A stretch of DNA of 13,690 nt from Actinobacteria bacterium BACL4 MAG-120820-bin23 (GCA_001437855.1 LIBD01000013.1:1-13690), one strand, 5' to 3'. Shown: positions 1 through 10,530, numbered from the stretch's first letter. The notes: generated from the letters alone by a model not told the origin. Numbers and translations: made by a program.

Positions 1-1380
1 TACGTGAACAATTCCGTTGGCATCAATATCAAAGGTGACTTCGATTTGGGGAACTCCGCGTGGGGCAGGTGGTAGACCAGTTAACTCAAACATGCCAAGT
101 TTCTTGTTGTAAGCAGCCATTTCGCGCTCACCTTGGAATACTTGAATTTGCACAGCTGGTTGGTTGTCATCTGCGGTTGAGAAGATTTCACTTCGTTTAG
201 TTGGGATGGTGGTGTTTCGCTCAATTAACTTAGTCATAACTCCACCCTTGGTTTCAATACCAAGAGATAGTGGTGTGACATCAAGTAGTAAGACATCTTT
301 TACTTCACCCTTTAATACACCAGCTTGCAAAGCTGCGCCAACTGCAACTACCTCATCTGGATTAACTCCTTTATTTGGCTCTTGTCCGCCAGTTAAAGAT
401 TTAACCAACTCAACAACTGCTGGCATACGGGTAGAGCCACCAACTAGAACTACATGATCAATATCTGCAATTGGAATTCCAGCATCCCGAAGTACTGATT
501 GAAATGGCTTCTTACACCTTTCCAAAAGATCAGCGGTTAATCCTTGAAATTGCGCTCTAGTAATTGTTTCATCTAAGAAAAGTGGATTCTTTTCAGTATC
601 AACTGTTATGTATGGCAAATTGATTGAGGTTTGGGCAGAGGATGAAAGTTCAATCTTTGCTTTCTCGGCAGCCTCTCTAACTCGTTGCATTGCCATCTTA
701 TCCTTTGTTAAATCAATACCGTTTTTAGCAGCAAATGTTTTAACTAAGTGATCAACTAATGCTTGATCCCAATCATCGCCACCAAGGTTGTTATCACCAT
801 TAGTAGCTTTTACTTCAACAACACCTTCACCAATTTCTAGTAAAGATACGTCAAATGTTCCGCCACCTAGGTCAAATACTAAAATTGTTTGTTCTTTATC
901 GCCCTTATCTAAACCATAAGCTAGGGCTGCAGCGGTTGGCTCATTAACAATACGAAGCACATTAAGGCCAGCAATTTCACCAGCCTCTTTAGTTGCTTGA
1001 CGTTGTGCATCATTAAAGTATGCCGGCACAGTAATTACTGCATCCGCTACCGTCTCACCTAAATAACTTTCCGCATCGCGCTTTAATTTCATCAATATGC
1101 GAGCGCTAATCTCCTGGGCGGTGTACTTCTTGCCATCAATATCTTGGCTCCAATTAGTTCCCATATGTCTTTTAACCGAGCGAATAGTGCGCTCAACATT
1201 TGTTACCGATTGTCGCTTGGCAACCTCACCAACTAACACCTCACCATTTTTAGCAAATGCCACAATCGATGGGGTAGTGCGAGCACCCTCGGCATTTGCA
1301 ATAACAGTTGGCTCACCGCCCTCTAATACCGATACGCAACTATTAGTTGTTCCTAAATCAATTCCAACAGCTCTGGCCAT
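1..1380 (-). CDS. dnaK: Hsp70 chaperone DnaK, 3' end outside window
   Basis: ATP-dependent cytosolic chaperone that binds exposed hydrophobic peptides and works with DnaJ and GrpE. The first 460 codons are visible, of roughly 620 expected. Residues 6-14 read GIDLGTTNS (phosphate-binding loop 1), and [12 protein letters not shown] and [11 protein letters not shown] follow in the nucleotide-binding domain. The interdomain linker DVLLLD sits near residues 362-367, earlier than in E. coli, which fits the shorter Gram-positive-type nucleotide-binding domain. The reading frame leaves the window inside the substrate-binding beta domain at [13 protein letters not shown]. The ATG start gives the [11 protein letters not shown]-terminus usual in Actinobacteria; upstream GAGTGAG is a weak ribosome site about 8 nt away. 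Downstream partners (grpE, dnaJ, hspR in many Actinobacteria) would lie beyond base 1 and cannot be seen. A HAIR operator upstream suggests HspR control. Confidence 0.98.
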   Translation of the reverse strand, partial: MARAVGIDLGTTNSCVSVLEGGEPTVIANAEGARTTPSIVAFAKNGEVLVGEVAKRQSVTNVERTIRSVKRHMGTNWSQDIDGKKYTAQEISARILMKLKRDAESYLGETVADAVITVPAYFNDAQRQATKEAGEIAGLNVLRIVNEPTAAALAYGLDKGDKEQTILVFDLGGGTFDVSLLEIGEGVVEVKATNGDNNLGGDDWDQALVDHLVKTFAAKNGIDLTKDKMAMQRVREAAEKAKIELSSSAQTSINLPYITVDTEKNPLFLDETITRAQFQGLTADLLERCKKPFQSVLRDAGIPIADIDHVVLVGGSTRMPAVVELVKSLTGGQEPNKGVNPDEVVAVGAALQAGVLKGEVKDVLLLDVTPLSLGIETKGGVMTKLIERNTTIPTKRSEIFSTADDNQPAVQIQVFQGEREMAAYNKKLGMFELTGLPPAPRGVPQIEVTFDIDANGIVHV

Positions 1381-1471
1381 TTGTTTTTCTCACTCTCTTT
1401 TCTTAGCTAGATTTTTCTCGCCCCGTAAGGGTTGGCTTTTTTGGCCTCACCCATATAGGTATATCTTCAGC

Positions 1472-1493
1472 CTTGAGTGCCTATCTAGTCAAA
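1472..1493 (-). promoter_or_regulatory. Second, degenerate HAIR-like site overlapping a possible -35 box
   Basis: A perfect left half CTTGAGT (1472-1478) is followed after 8 nt by AGTCAAA, an imperfect right half with one extra spacer base. The same bases on the minus strand read TTGACT (1492-1487), which could be the -35 hexamer of the dnaK promoter. No convincing -10 was found at the ideal distance; AT-rich GATATA is about 21 nt downstream. An operator overlapping the promoter would fit repression, but this site alone is weak. Confidence 0.4.
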
Positions 1494-1495
1494 AG

Positions 1496-1516
1496 GTTGA
1501 GCCAAGTAGGCTCAAG
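1496..1516 (-). promoter_or_regulatory. HAIR element, predicted HspR operator of dnaK
   Basis: An inverted repeat reads GTTGAGC, 7 nt, GCTCAAG. The known HAIR consensus bound by the HspR repressor is CTTGAGT-N7-ACTCAAG; the core TTGAG-N9-CTCAA matches exactly and the spacing is right. It lies 116 bp upstream of the dnaK start, as in other actinobacterial dnaK operons. Inference: heat-shock repression of dnaK by HspR. The hspR gene itself is not in the window. Confidence 0.8.
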
Positions 1517-1544
1517 GTTGCTGCCTACATAACTATCTAAGCGT

Positions 1545-1563
1545 GGGCTTTATTCCCAAGCCC
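1545..1563 (-). terminator. Possible hairpin spanning the rhomboid stop codon
   Basis: Minus-strand GGGCTT, a 7-nt loop and AAGCCC form a 6-bp stem that includes the end of the rhomboid gene. No run of U follows, so it is either a weak actinobacterial-style terminator or an mRNA 3' structure. It would separate the rhomboid transcript from the regulated dnaK unit. Confidence 0.3.
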
Positions 1564-2089
1564 CTCTTTTAGGTCTTAATAGAGCAGAGGTGAGTAAGCC
1601 ACCAGCTAGCCCGCCTAGGTGGGCCTTCCAATCAATGCCCGGAATAAAGACTGGGATTGCAATATTTATGGCGATCAATGGTGCCACCTCTTTTAAGTTT
1701 GCCCCGAGAGATCTGCCAGCAATAACTAGCGCCCCAAATAAGCCAAAGATCATGCCAGAGGCGCCAACTGCAATTGTTTGTGGTGGGTTAAAAAGGTAGG
1801 AGGTAAGTGAGCCAGCTAATAAGCTCACCAAGAGAATAATTATGTACTTATTTCGACCATAAAAATTTTCAATTAATGTGCCGATAGAAAGGAGCGCGAG
1901 CATATTAAATATTAAGTGCAGCCAGCCGCCATGCACTAGCGCCACAGTTAGTAGCCGGTAGTACTGACCTTGATCTACCGCTGCCCCATATAAAGCTAGC
2001 TCAAATTGCAGATTAGTTTGGATTTGGGAAAGTAAAAAGCAACCGGAGATAAAGAAGATTAAATTTTTAGTTAACCCCGCCGGTTGCAT
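1550..2089 (-). CDS. Rhomboid family intramembrane serine protease
   Basis: Polytopic membrane protease that cleaves substrates within or next to transmembrane helices. The 179-residue product is nearly all hydrophobic helices. Rhomboid hallmarks are present: H53 and the HxxxN motif (H58, N62) in the second helix, the nucleophile motif GASG with Ser111, and His157 in DWKAHLGGLAGG, which completes the Ser-His dyad. It is short compared with the 250-300 residues common in Actinobacteria, lacking the N-terminal cytosolic extension and ending soon after the catalytic His helix, so it is a minimal six-helix form. The ATG lies 4 bp after the stop of the cyclophilin gene with no strong ribosome site, suggesting translational coupling. 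A rhomboid directly after a cyclophilin in the gyrA neighbourhood is also seen in Streptomyces. The substrate is unknown. Confidence 0.9.
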   Translation of the reverse strand: MQPAGLTKNLIFFISGCFLLSQIQTNLQFELALYGAAVDQGQYYRLLTVALVHGGWLHLIFNMLALLSIGTLIENFYGRNKYIIILLVSLLAGSLTSYLFNPPQTIAVGASGMIFGLFGALVIAGRSLGANLKEVAPLIAINIAIPVFIPGIDWKAHLGGLAGGLLTSALLRPKRGAWE

Positions 2090-2093
2090 TAAT

Positions 2094-2813
2094 TTACTTA
2101 ATTGTTACTGATTCAATCTTAACTGCCTGCACCGGCTTATCATTTGCCCCAGTTTTCACAGTCGCAATCGCATCGATCACCTTTTGACTGGCTGGATCGC
2201 TCACCTGTCCAAAAATTGTATGTTTGCGATTTAGCCAGGTGGTAGCAGTTACGGTGATAAAAAATTGTGAGCCATTTGTATTAGGTCCAGCATTTGCCAT
2301 AGCTAGTAGATATGGCTTATCAAAACTTAACTCACCATGAAACTCATCGGCAAAGTTATAACCAGGCCCGCCCATGCCACTTCCTAGTGGATCTCCACCT
2401 TGAATCATAAATCCTGGAATTACTCGGTGAAAGATTGTGCCATCATAAAGTTTGGTCTTCACCTTCTCGCCAACATTTGGATCGGTCCACTCCTTGGCCC
2501 CAGTTGCAAGATCGACAAAGTTTTTAACAGTTTTAGGAGCTTGGTTTGGAAATAACTCAATGGTGATATCCCCCATGCTGGTTTTTAAGATTGCGGTATT
2601 CATACTCACTTTTTCACTCTGCCTTTCGCTTTTTGTCTTACTCTCTGGTTTTGTACTTGTCCCTACCTTTTCGGCTGACTTTGTTTCCTGCTCTACCTCG
2701 GTACTTGATTGACTCTCTGTTTGAATCTTAGTTTGAATCTCTATTTCTTCTTGTGCTGAGGAACATCCGGTAAGTAGTAAGGTGGTAATTAAAAATAAAG
2801 AAAATCTCTTCAT
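2094..2813 (-). CDS. Lipoprotein peptidyl-prolyl cis-trans isomerase, cyclophilin type
   Basis: Catalyses cis-trans isomerisation of X-Pro bonds, here predicted to act outside the membrane. With the ATG start the protein has 239 residues. It begins with a lipoprotein signal, MKRFSLFLITTLLLTGC, where LLTG-C17 is a lipobox. A Q/E/S/T/K-rich low-complexity linker covers about residues 18-68, followed by a full cyclophilin domain. Visible active-site motifs are FHRVIPGFMIQGGDP (catalytic Arg, Phe, Met, Gln), GSQFFIT, and WLNRKHTIFG (Trp and His equivalent to W121 and H126 of human CypA). A GTG 12 bp further upstream is in frame, but it overlaps the ribosome site AAGGTGG, so the ATG is preferred. 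The cyclophilin lies between the tRNA pair and the rhomboid gene and is probably co-transcribed with the latter. Confidence 0.93.
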   Translation of the reverse strand: MKRFSLFLITTLLLTGCSSAQEEIEIQTKIQTESQSSTEVEQETKSAEKVGTSTKPESKTKSERQSEKVSMNTAILKTSMGDITIELFPNQAPKTVKNFVDLATGAKEWTDPNVGEKVKTKLYDGTIFHRVIPGFMIQGGDPLGSGMGGPGYNFADEFHGELSFDKPYLLAMANAGPNTNGSQFFITVTATTWLNRKHTIFGQVSDPASQKVIDAIATVKTGANDKPVQAVKIESVTIK

Positions 2814-2821
2814 TAAAATAT

Positions 2822-2828
2822 CCACCTT
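2822..2828 (-). promoter_or_regulatory. Ribosome binding site deciding the cyclophilin start
   Basis: Minus-strand AAGGTGG lies 8 nt before the ATG at 2813. The alternative in-frame GTG is part of this same motif and so is unlikely to be the start. Confidence 0.75.
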
Positions 2829-2860
2829 AATTTCTAAACATCTTTACTGTTGTCTTGTTC

Positions 2861-2884
2861 TATATTTAATTAATATTAAATATA
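2861..2884. repeat. Perfect AT-only 10-bp inverted repeat after tRNA-Ala
   Basis: TATATTTAAT and ATTAAATATA flank a TAAT loop, giving ten perfect A-T pairs. It begins 7 nt past the tRNA-Ala 3' end and lies about 50 bp upstream of the cyclophilin ATG. It may stop tRNA read-through, serve as the AT-rich core of the cyclophilin promoter, or both. No U-run follows, so it is not a standard intrinsic terminator. Confidence 0.5.
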
Positions 2885-2890
2885 AATTTG

Positions 2891-2963
2891 TGGAGACCAG
2901 GGGAATCGAACCCCTAACCCCCGCCTTGCAAAGGCGGTGCTCTACCAATTGAGCTAGGTCCCC
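2891..2963 (-). tRNA. tRNA-Ala (anticodon TGC)
   Basis: Folds as a 73-nt cloverleaf. The acceptor stem GGGGACC pairs with GGTCTCC and includes the G3-U70 wobble that is the alanine identity element. The anticodon stem CCGCC/GGCGG holds loop TTTGCAA with anticodon TGC at 2930-2928. The T arm is AGGGG-TTCGATT-CCCCT. The 3' CCA is not encoded (CAA follows the discriminator A), so it must be added by CCA-adding enzyme. It lies 20 bp after tRNA-Ile, probably on the same transcript. Confidence 0.97.
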
Positions 2964-2983
2964 GCATTTTTTACTTTGCAGGG

Positions 2984-3058
2984 TGGGCCTATGTGGACTT
3001 GAACCACAGACCTCTTCCTTATCAGGGAAGCGCTCTAACCAGGCTGAGCTATAGGCCC
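2984..3058 (-). tRNA. tRNA-Ile (anticodon GAT)
   Basis: Folds as a 75-nt cloverleaf. GGGCCTA pairs with TAGGCCC, and the D arm is GCTC...GAGC. The anticodon stem CTTCC/GGAAG holds loop CTGATAA with anticodon GAT at 3023-3021. The T arm is TGTGG-TTCAAGT-CCACA. CCA is not encoded (CCC follows the discriminator). A tRNA-Ile/tRNA-Ala pair just downstream of gyrA is a conserved actinobacterial arrangement; it is not part of an rRNA operon here. Confidence 0.97.
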
Positions 3059-3085
3059 ATATGTGCTGGTGAAGGCTACCTGAGG

Positions 3086-3110
3086 AAGTACTTCATAACC
3101 AAAAGTACTT
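3086..3110. repeat. Two AAGTACTT palindromes between gyrA and tRNA-Ile
   Basis: AAGTACTT occurs at 3086-3093 and 3103-3110. Each copy is self-complementary, and together they could form an 8-bp stem with a 9-nt loop. The pair could end the gyrA transcript or bind a dimeric regulator. A TATAAA hexamer (3118-3113, minus strand) just upstream could be the -10 of a tRNA promoter, although no good -35 was found. Confidence 0.45.
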
Positions 3111-3138
3111 TATTTATACCCGCTTTCACTGTGTGTGC

Positions 3139-5622
3139 TTAATCGAGATCTTCAACTAAGCGAGTAACAGATACTACTGAAATTCCTGAATCTAGGTTAA
3201 CTAGCCGAACCCCCAAGGTATCCCGACCAGTTTCTCGGATTTGAGTAAGAGGTGTGCGCATAACTGTGCCAGCTGATGAGATAGCAAGAATTTCATCCCG
3301 CTCTTGCACAATCATCGCACCCACCAATACACCACGAGAGTCCTCATCAATCTTTGCTGCCTTAACACCAATGCCGCCTCGCCCTTGAGTTCGATACTCC
3401 TCAAGTTTGGTTCGCTTGGCAAAGCCACCATCGGTGGCGGTGAAAACATAATTTTTATTATCACTGCTAATTGCCGCCATCGCCAATAAGTTATCGCCTT
3501 TTCTAAACTTCATGCCAATTACACCAGTTGCACCTCGGCCCATAGCGCGAAGTGAATCATTGCCAGCGCTAAACCTAAGTGACATTCCCATCTTTGAAAC
3601 TAATAACAGCTCCTCTTTATCACTCACTAAGGCAGCAGATACCACCTCATCATTTTCCTTAAGTGAGATGGCAATTAACCCACCACTTCGAGGTGAGTCA
3701 TACTCAGCTAACGCGGTTTTTTTAACTATGCCGCCTTTGGTAGCAATTACTAAATATGGTTGAGTTGAGTAATTGGTAATTGCAATAACGGAGGCAATAC
3801 TTTCATCTGGTTTAAATGCTAATAAATTTGCCACGTGTTGCCCACGTGCATCTCGGCCGGCATCTGGTAGCTCATGCACCTTTGCCCGGTAGACCCTGCC
3901 CTTATTGGTAAAAAAGAGTAACCAGTTGTGGGTAGAGGCGGTAAAGAAATGTTCTACTACATCATCTAATTTTAATGCCGCACCCTTAACACCTTTGCCG
4001 CCACGTTTTTGTGCTCGATAAGCTTCAGCTTTTGTGCGCTTTGAATATCCACCCTTAGTAATAGTTACCACTACATCTTGATCTGGAATTAAATCCTCAA
4101 CTGATAGATCAGTGTCCCCGGCCACAATTTGAGTTCGTCTTTCATTTCCATACTTACTTGCCACCTCTTGCAACTCAGTTTTAATTATTAACCGCTGTTT
4201 TTCTGGGCTAGCTAAAATTACATTTAGCTCTTTTATTTCACTCATTAACTCTGCGTGCTCATCAGTAATTTTCTGTCGCTCTAGCGCTGCAATTCTTCGA
4301 AGCTGCATATCTAAAATTGCATTGGCTTGGATCTCATCAACTGAAAGCAGCTTCATCAGCCCACTTCGAGCCTCCTCTGGGGTCTTACTTGCTCTAATAA
4401 GTGCGATTACATCATCTAAGGCATCTAATGCCTTTAGGTAACCTTTTAATATGTGAGCTCGCTTTTCACGCTCAAGTAATCGATATTTACTTCGTCTAAC
4501 AATTACCTCAACCTGGTGTTCGATGTAGTAACGAATAAACTCATCTAATCTTAAAGTTCTAGGCACCCCATCAACTAGCGCCAACATATTGGCACCAAAT
4601 GAATCTTGTAATTGTGTGTGTTTATATAAATTATTTAACACAACCTTAGCAACTGCATCATTTCGCAAAACAATTACTAATCTTTGGCCTAATCGCTCAT
4701 TTCCTTCATCCCTTACATCTGCAATACCTTTGATTCGACCATCTTTTACTAATTCAGCAATCTTTAGCGCTAAGTTATCTGGGTTTACTTGATATGGAAG
4801 TTCAGTTACCACTAGGCATGTGCGCTTATTAATCTCTTCAATTTCCACAACAGATCGCATAATGATTGATCCGCGGCCACTCTTATAAGCATCATCAATG
4901 CCACCTCTGCCAACAATTAATGCTTTGGTTGGAAAGTCAGGTCCTTTAACAATTGTCATAAGTTTTGCAAGTAGCTCATCCGATGGCATATCTGGATTTT
5001 CTAATGCAAAACAGGTTGCCTCAACAACTTCAGTTAAATTATGTGGTGGAATATTTGTTGCCATACCAACTGCAATTCCAGCTGAACCATTTACTAATAA
5101 ATTAGGAAACCTGCTGGGTAGAACTGTTGGCTCTTGAGATCGGCCATCATAATTTGGAATGAAATCAACAGTGTCTTCATCAATATCTCGCATCATCTCC
5201 ATTGCAAGGGGAGCAAGACGGGCTTCGGTGTAACGCATGGCTGCTGCTGGATCATTTCCAGGAGAGCCAAAGTTTCCATTTCCATCAATTAATGGATAAC
5301 GAAGTGACCAAAATTGAGCAAGTCGAACTACTGCGTCATAAATTGCTGTATCCCCATGTGGATGGTAATTACCCATAACATCACCGACGATGCGAGAGGA
5401 TTTGTAATAACCCTTATCTGGTCGATAACCAGCGTCATACATTGCATATAAAACTCTGCGATGAACTGGTTTTAAACCATCTCTAATATCAGGAAGTGCT
5501 CTGCCAACAATTACGCTCATTGCGTAATCTAGGTATGACCTAGCCATCTCTACTTGCAGATCAACCGACTCCTGTCGATCGCGGCCATGTTCACCTTGAT
5601 TATCGGTAAATGTTTTATCCAT
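3139..5622 (-). CDS. gyrA: DNA gyrase subunit A
   Basis: Breakage-reunion subunit of the A2B2 gyrase that introduces negative supercoils using ATP hydrolysed by GyrB. The 827 residues match family length. The catalytic tyrosine is Y131 in [11 protein letters not shown]. The quinolone-resistance-determining region reads [12 protein letters not shown], with Thr92 at the E. coli Ser83 position and Asp96 at the Asp87 position. The winged-helix/tower region runs to about residue 500. The C-terminal beta-pinwheel contains the GyrA box variant QKRGGKG (538-544), which is needed for DNA wrapping and marks this as gyrase rather than topoisomerase IV. The ATG follows the gyrB stop by 5 bp without a clear ribosome site, so translation is probably coupled to gyrB. 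The DUF3566 membrane-protein gene that follows gyrA in many Actinobacteria is absent; the tRNA pair comes next. Confidence 0.98.
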   Translation of the reverse strand: MDKTFTDNQGEHGRDRQESVDLQVEMARSYLDYAMSVIVGRALPDIRDGLKPVHRRVLYAMYDAGYRPDKGYYKSSRIVGDVMGNYHPHGDTAIYDAVVRLAQFWSLRYPLIDGNGNFGSPGNDPAAAMRYTEARLAPLAMEMMRDIDEDTVDFIPNYDGRSQEPTVLPSRFPNLLVNGSAGIAVGMATNIPPHNLTEVVEATCFALENPDMPSDELLAKLMTIVKGPDFPTKALIVGRGGIDDAYKSGRGSIIMRSVVEIEEINKRTCLVVTELPYQVNPDNLALKIAELVKDGRIKGIADVRDEGNERLGQRLVIVLRNDAVAKVVLNNLYKHTQLQDSFGANMLALVDGVPRTLRLDEFIRYYIEHQVEVIVRRSKYRLLEREKRAHILKGYLKALDALDDVIALIRASKTPEEARSGLMKLLSVDEIQANAILDMQLRRIAALERQKITDEHAELMSEIKELNVILASPEKQRLIIKTELQEVASKYGNERRTQIVAGDTDLSVEDLIPDQDVVVTITKGGYSKRTKAEAYRAQKRGGKGVKGAALKLDDVVEHFFTASTHNWLLFFTNKGRVYRAKVHELPDAGRDARGQHVANLLAFKPDESIASVIAITNYSTQPYLVIATKGGIVKKTALAEYDSPRSGGLIAISLKENDEVVSAALVSDKEELLLVSKMGMSLRFSAGNDSLRAMGRGATGVIGMKFRKGDNLLAMAAISSDNKNYVFTATDGGFAKRTKLEEYRTQGRGGIGVKAAKIDEDSRGVLVGAMIVQERDEILAISSAGTVMRTPLTQIRETGRDTLGVRLVNLDSGISVVSVTRLVEDLD

Positions 5623-5627
5623 AGTAA

Positions 5628-7769
<2,142 letters not shown>

Positions 7770-8225
7770 CTAGCCGTACGTATCTCTTGGCCCCCTAGCA
7801 CCCCTAATGCTGCGCAGGCCTCGTTTCCAACTAGGTGCATTTGGACCGATGAAAATTAACTCCTCAACTAACGCACCTGGTGCAGTAGTTGAAATTGTTT
7901 TTAGTAAATCATTTTTCATCAATCTCATTTGAGTTGACCAGGCAGTTGATGAGCTTTGAATAGTTAATTTTCCATCAACTAAAGATATTGGTGTGGTGTG
8001 CTCTGCAATCTCATCCCCCACAATCATTTTCCAATCACTAAATAAACTTCCCTCGGCAAAGCCTTGGCTCCAATTTCTATTTGAAATTACCTCAGACAAA
8101 ATAGATTGTATGGATTGTGGATCAGTATTCCGCTCTCGGTTCTCATTGGATTGATCTGAATTTTTAAGTTTTTTAAAACCTGAACGGTAAAACTTATATA
8201 AATCTTTTGCTATATCTCTTTTCAT
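7770..8225 (-). CDS. dciA: DUF721 (DciA-like) protein, predicted replicative helicase loader/operator
   Basis: DciA proteins are the ancestral helicase-operator family, proposed to help load or activate DnaB in bacteria lacking DnaC or DnaI. The 151-residue protein has a basic N-terminus, a hydrophilic linker (about residues 20-38) and a DUF721 domain at about 50-127. Visible signatures are W65-K-M-I-V-G with IAEHTTP, then DGKLTIQSSSTAW and an L-rich helix. The C-terminus SWKRGLRSIRGARGPRDTYG matches the tail typical of actinobacterial members, where the gene sits between recF and gyrB. The ATG overlaps the recF stop (ATGA), indicating coupled translation. The family assignment is strong; the molecular role is taken from work on other species. 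Confidence 0.9.
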   Translation of the reverse strand: MKRDIAKDLYKFYRSGFKKLKNSDQSNENRERNTDPQSIQSILSEVISNRNWSQGFAEGSLFSDWKMIVGDEIAEHTTPISLVDGKLTIQSSSTAWSTQMRLMKNDLLKTISTTAPGALVEELIFIGPNAPSWKRGLRSIRGARGPRDTYG

Positions 8226-9310
8226 AACTGGCTCACTGATCCAGATTTAACAAGATATCTTTGACCGGTTAGAGATTTGGGAAGATCTGCCTCTACCGCC
8301 ACTGTAATAATAGTTTGCTCAGCTGATTTAGCGATCGCGGCTAATTTCTCTCTGCGATCTTCATCTAGTTCCGAAAAAACATCATCTAAAATTAAAATTG
8401 GTGATAATCCATCTGATTTTAATAAATTATATGTTGCAAGTTTTAAAGCTAACGCAATTGACCAAGATTCCCCATGGCTGGCATAACCTTTGACTTGGAG
8501 CTCACCTAACATTAAAAGTAAATCATCTCTATGTGGGCCGGTTAGGGTTAAGCCTCGCTCTAATTCAGCCCCTCTTGTGCTGATTAATTTCTCCATTATT
8601 TTTTCTGAATTTTCTGCAGCGTTTTCAGAGATTCCCTCCAGGGAGGATTTATAAATTATCTCGGCTGGTTTTATGTTGGAAATTTCACTGTAAATACTAT
8701 TAAATAATGGGGTTAATTGAGTAAGGCCAGTTAACCTTAAAGCAATTAATTGACCGCCAAAATCTGCTACCTGTTTATCCCAGGGCGCTAGCGCCTCTTT
8801 TGATGCCCGAGTTTTAAGGAGTGAGTTGCGTTGCTTAACCGCTCGCTCATAATCTGAAACCACAGCTGCCACCCTGGGTGATCTTAAGGTGAGTAATTGA
8901 TCAATAAATCTTCGTCGCTCGGTGGGATCTCCTCTGACAATATCTAAATCCTCTGGGGAAAAATAAATGGTTTGCACTATGCCAAATATTTCTTTTTGGC
9001 TGCGTGCTGGGTTTTGGTTAATTTTTGCTCGGTTTGCTTTATCAATATTAATTTCTAATTCAACTAAAATTTCTCGTTCTGGATATTTAACCTTTGCCCG
9101 GATGTAGGCTGAAGCTTGGCCCAACTTAACTAATGGGGTGTTTCCTGAGGCTCTATGGGAGTTTAAAAAGGTTAAGTACAGGATGCTTTCAGCGATATTT
9201 GTTTTACCTTCACCATTTTTACCCACAAAAATGTTTATACCAGGGTAAAGATTTAACTCTAGATTTGTGTAGGAGCGGTAATTTGTAAGGTTTAGGTTGG
9301 TGATTAACAC
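8222..9310 (-). CDS. recF: DNA replication and repair protein RecF
   Basis: SMC-like ATPase that, with RecO and RecR, loads RecA at single-strand gaps and helps rescue stalled forks. The 362 residues match the family. Walker A is GKNGEGKT at residues 30-37. The ABC signature lies in ASHGESWSIALAL, and Walker B is LILDDVFSELD near the C-terminus. The QTIYFSPEDLDIVRGDP segment is also typical. The start is GTG 16 bp after the dnaN stop; the spacer has no convincing ribosome site, so translation may depend on ribosomes coming from dnaN. The gnd gene found between dnaN and recF in Streptomyces is absent. Confidence 0.97.
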   Translation of the reverse strand: MLITNLNLTNYRSYTNLELNLYPGINIFVGKNGEGKTNIAESILYLTFLNSHRASGNTPLVKLGQASAYIRAKVKYPEREILVELEINIDKANRAKINQNPARSQKEIFGIVQTIYFSPEDLDIVRGDPTERRRFIDQLLTLRSPRVAAVVSDYERAVKQRNSLLKTRASKEALAPWDKQVADFGGQLIALRLTGLTQLTPLFNSIYSEISNIKPAEIIYKSSLEGISENAAENSEKIMEKLISTRGAELERGLTLTGPHRDDLLLMLGELQVKGYASHGESWSIALALKLATYNLLKSDGLSPILILDDVFSELDEDRREKLAAIAKSAEQTIITVAVEADLPKSLTGQRYLVKSGSVSQL

Positions 9311-9326
9311 TTAGGTAATTAGTTTT

Positions 9327-10454
9327 TTACGATGAGTAACGCATTGGCATTAATAGATATTTGTAATTGGCAATAAATTCACCAGTTGCCTCGTTTTGGC
9401 CAGTTAATACCGCCGGTTTGTTTGCACCGGTAAATGAGATGTGAACAAAAGCGGTGCCGAGCGCGATTAAACCATCAGTTAAAAATGTTGGGTTAAATGC
9501 AATATTAATATCTTCACCTTTGTAATTGATATCAATTTTTTCACTAGCTTGAGCTTCATCGCCAGTGCCAGCCTCAAGTTGTAAGGTGTTGTTTGAAAAA
9601 TTAAGTCTAAGTGGCACGGTTTTGTCGGTAACTAATGCAACTCTTCTAACTGAATCAAGTAATGGAGCCACCTCAATAACCGCCTCTGCGGTTGCATCAC
9701 TTGGTAGTAGGTGTCTAAATGGTGGGAATGAACCATCTAAAACTCTAGAGGTCATGGTTTTTCCATCTGATACAAAACCAACTAATTTTTCATTACTGTT
9801 TGGTTGAGCTAATGAGATGCTTACATTTGAAGATGTGGTGAGTGATTTTGCCGCATCTGCAATTGTGCGAGCGCGCAGTAATGCGGTTGCTTCAACGCTT
9901 GGATCTACCGCGCTCCAGCTTAACTCTCTGACCGCTAGCCGATATCTATCGGTGGCAGCTAATGTGATTTGGTTTTTATTAATCTCTACAAATACACCAG
10001 TTAATGTTGGTAGTGAATCATCTTTTCCGGCAGCTATTGCAACTTGAGTAACTGCGGTTGCAAATAAATCACTTTTTAAAGATCCGGTTGATGGTGGCAC
10101 CTGTGGCAGATTTGGGTATTCAGTGATTGGTAGGGTTGGTAGTGTAAATTTGGCGCTTCCGGCGCTAACTAAAACCTTTGTTCCTTCTAAAGTAAAGGTA
10201 ATTGGTTTTGCAGGAAGTGATCTTGAAATTTCAGCTAGTAATTTTCCTGGTACTAAAACTTTTCCGGTTTGTGAAATGTCCGCTTTTAGTTTTGCGTTCG
10301 CTGAGCTTTCTAAATCAGAGCCAGATAATGTGATTTCATCGGTTGCATCAATGATGATTCCAAGGAGTGCGGTAGTGATGGGTCTATTTGAAATAGATTT
10401 AGAGACCCAGTTGACTGCGTCAACTAAGTAATCTCGCTCAACTACAAACTTCAT
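9327..10454 (-). CDS. dnaN: DNA polymerase III beta subunit (sliding clamp)
   Basis: Ring-forming homodimer that tethers DNA polymerase III and other clamp-binding proteins to DNA. The 375 residues fit three repeated clamp domains of about 120 residues each. MKFVVERDYLVDAVNWVSKS opens the first domain. The C-terminus YLLMPMR (M369-R372), part of the hydrophobic cleft that binds partner peptides, matches the conserved LPMR/MPMR ending. The ATG is preceded by GAGGGTGAG, a good ribosome site. It follows the putative oriC and is followed by recF after 16 bp. Confidence 0.98.
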   Translation of the reverse strand: MKFVVERDYLVDAVNWVSKSISNRPITTALLGIIIDATDEITLSGSDLESSANAKLKADISQTGKVLVPGKLLAEISRSLPAKPITFTLEGTKVLVSAGSAKFTLPTLPITEYPNLPQVPPSTGSLKSDLFATAVTQVAIAAGKDDSLPTLTGVFVEINKNQITLAATDRYRLAVRELSWSAVDPSVEATALLRARTIADAAKSLTTSSNVSISLAQPNSNEKLVGFVSDGKTMTSRVLDGSFPPFRHLLPSDATAEAVIEVAPLLDSVRRVALVTDKTVPLRLNFSNNTLQLEAGTGDEAQASEKIDINYKGEDINIAFNPTFLTDGLIALGTAFVHISFTGANKPAVLTGQNEATGEFIANYKYLLMPMRYSS

Positions 10455-10530
10455 TTGCTCACCCTCTTCTTATATTTAGAAAATCTTAACTACTTAAAGT
10501 TTTATTAAACAGTTCGCTAATCCCCACCCT

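Noticed and set aside
1381..1495. CIRCE operator (HrcA site) upstream of dnaK
   Set aside because: I looked for TTAGCACTC-N9-GAGTGCTAA and found only GCACTC without a partner. The inverted repeat present is HAIR type.
1097..1540. 147-codon plus-strand open frame across the dnaK start and leader
   Set aside because: It overlaps the first 95 codons of dnaK in antisense and the HAIR region. The translation has no recognisable domain, and dnaK is certain.
2984..3058. tRNA pair as an rRNA operon spacer
   Set aside because: tRNA-Ile(GAT) and tRNA-Ala(TGC) are typical 16S-23S spacer tRNAs, but no rRNA flanks them. Their place after gyrA is the known actinobacterial arrangement.
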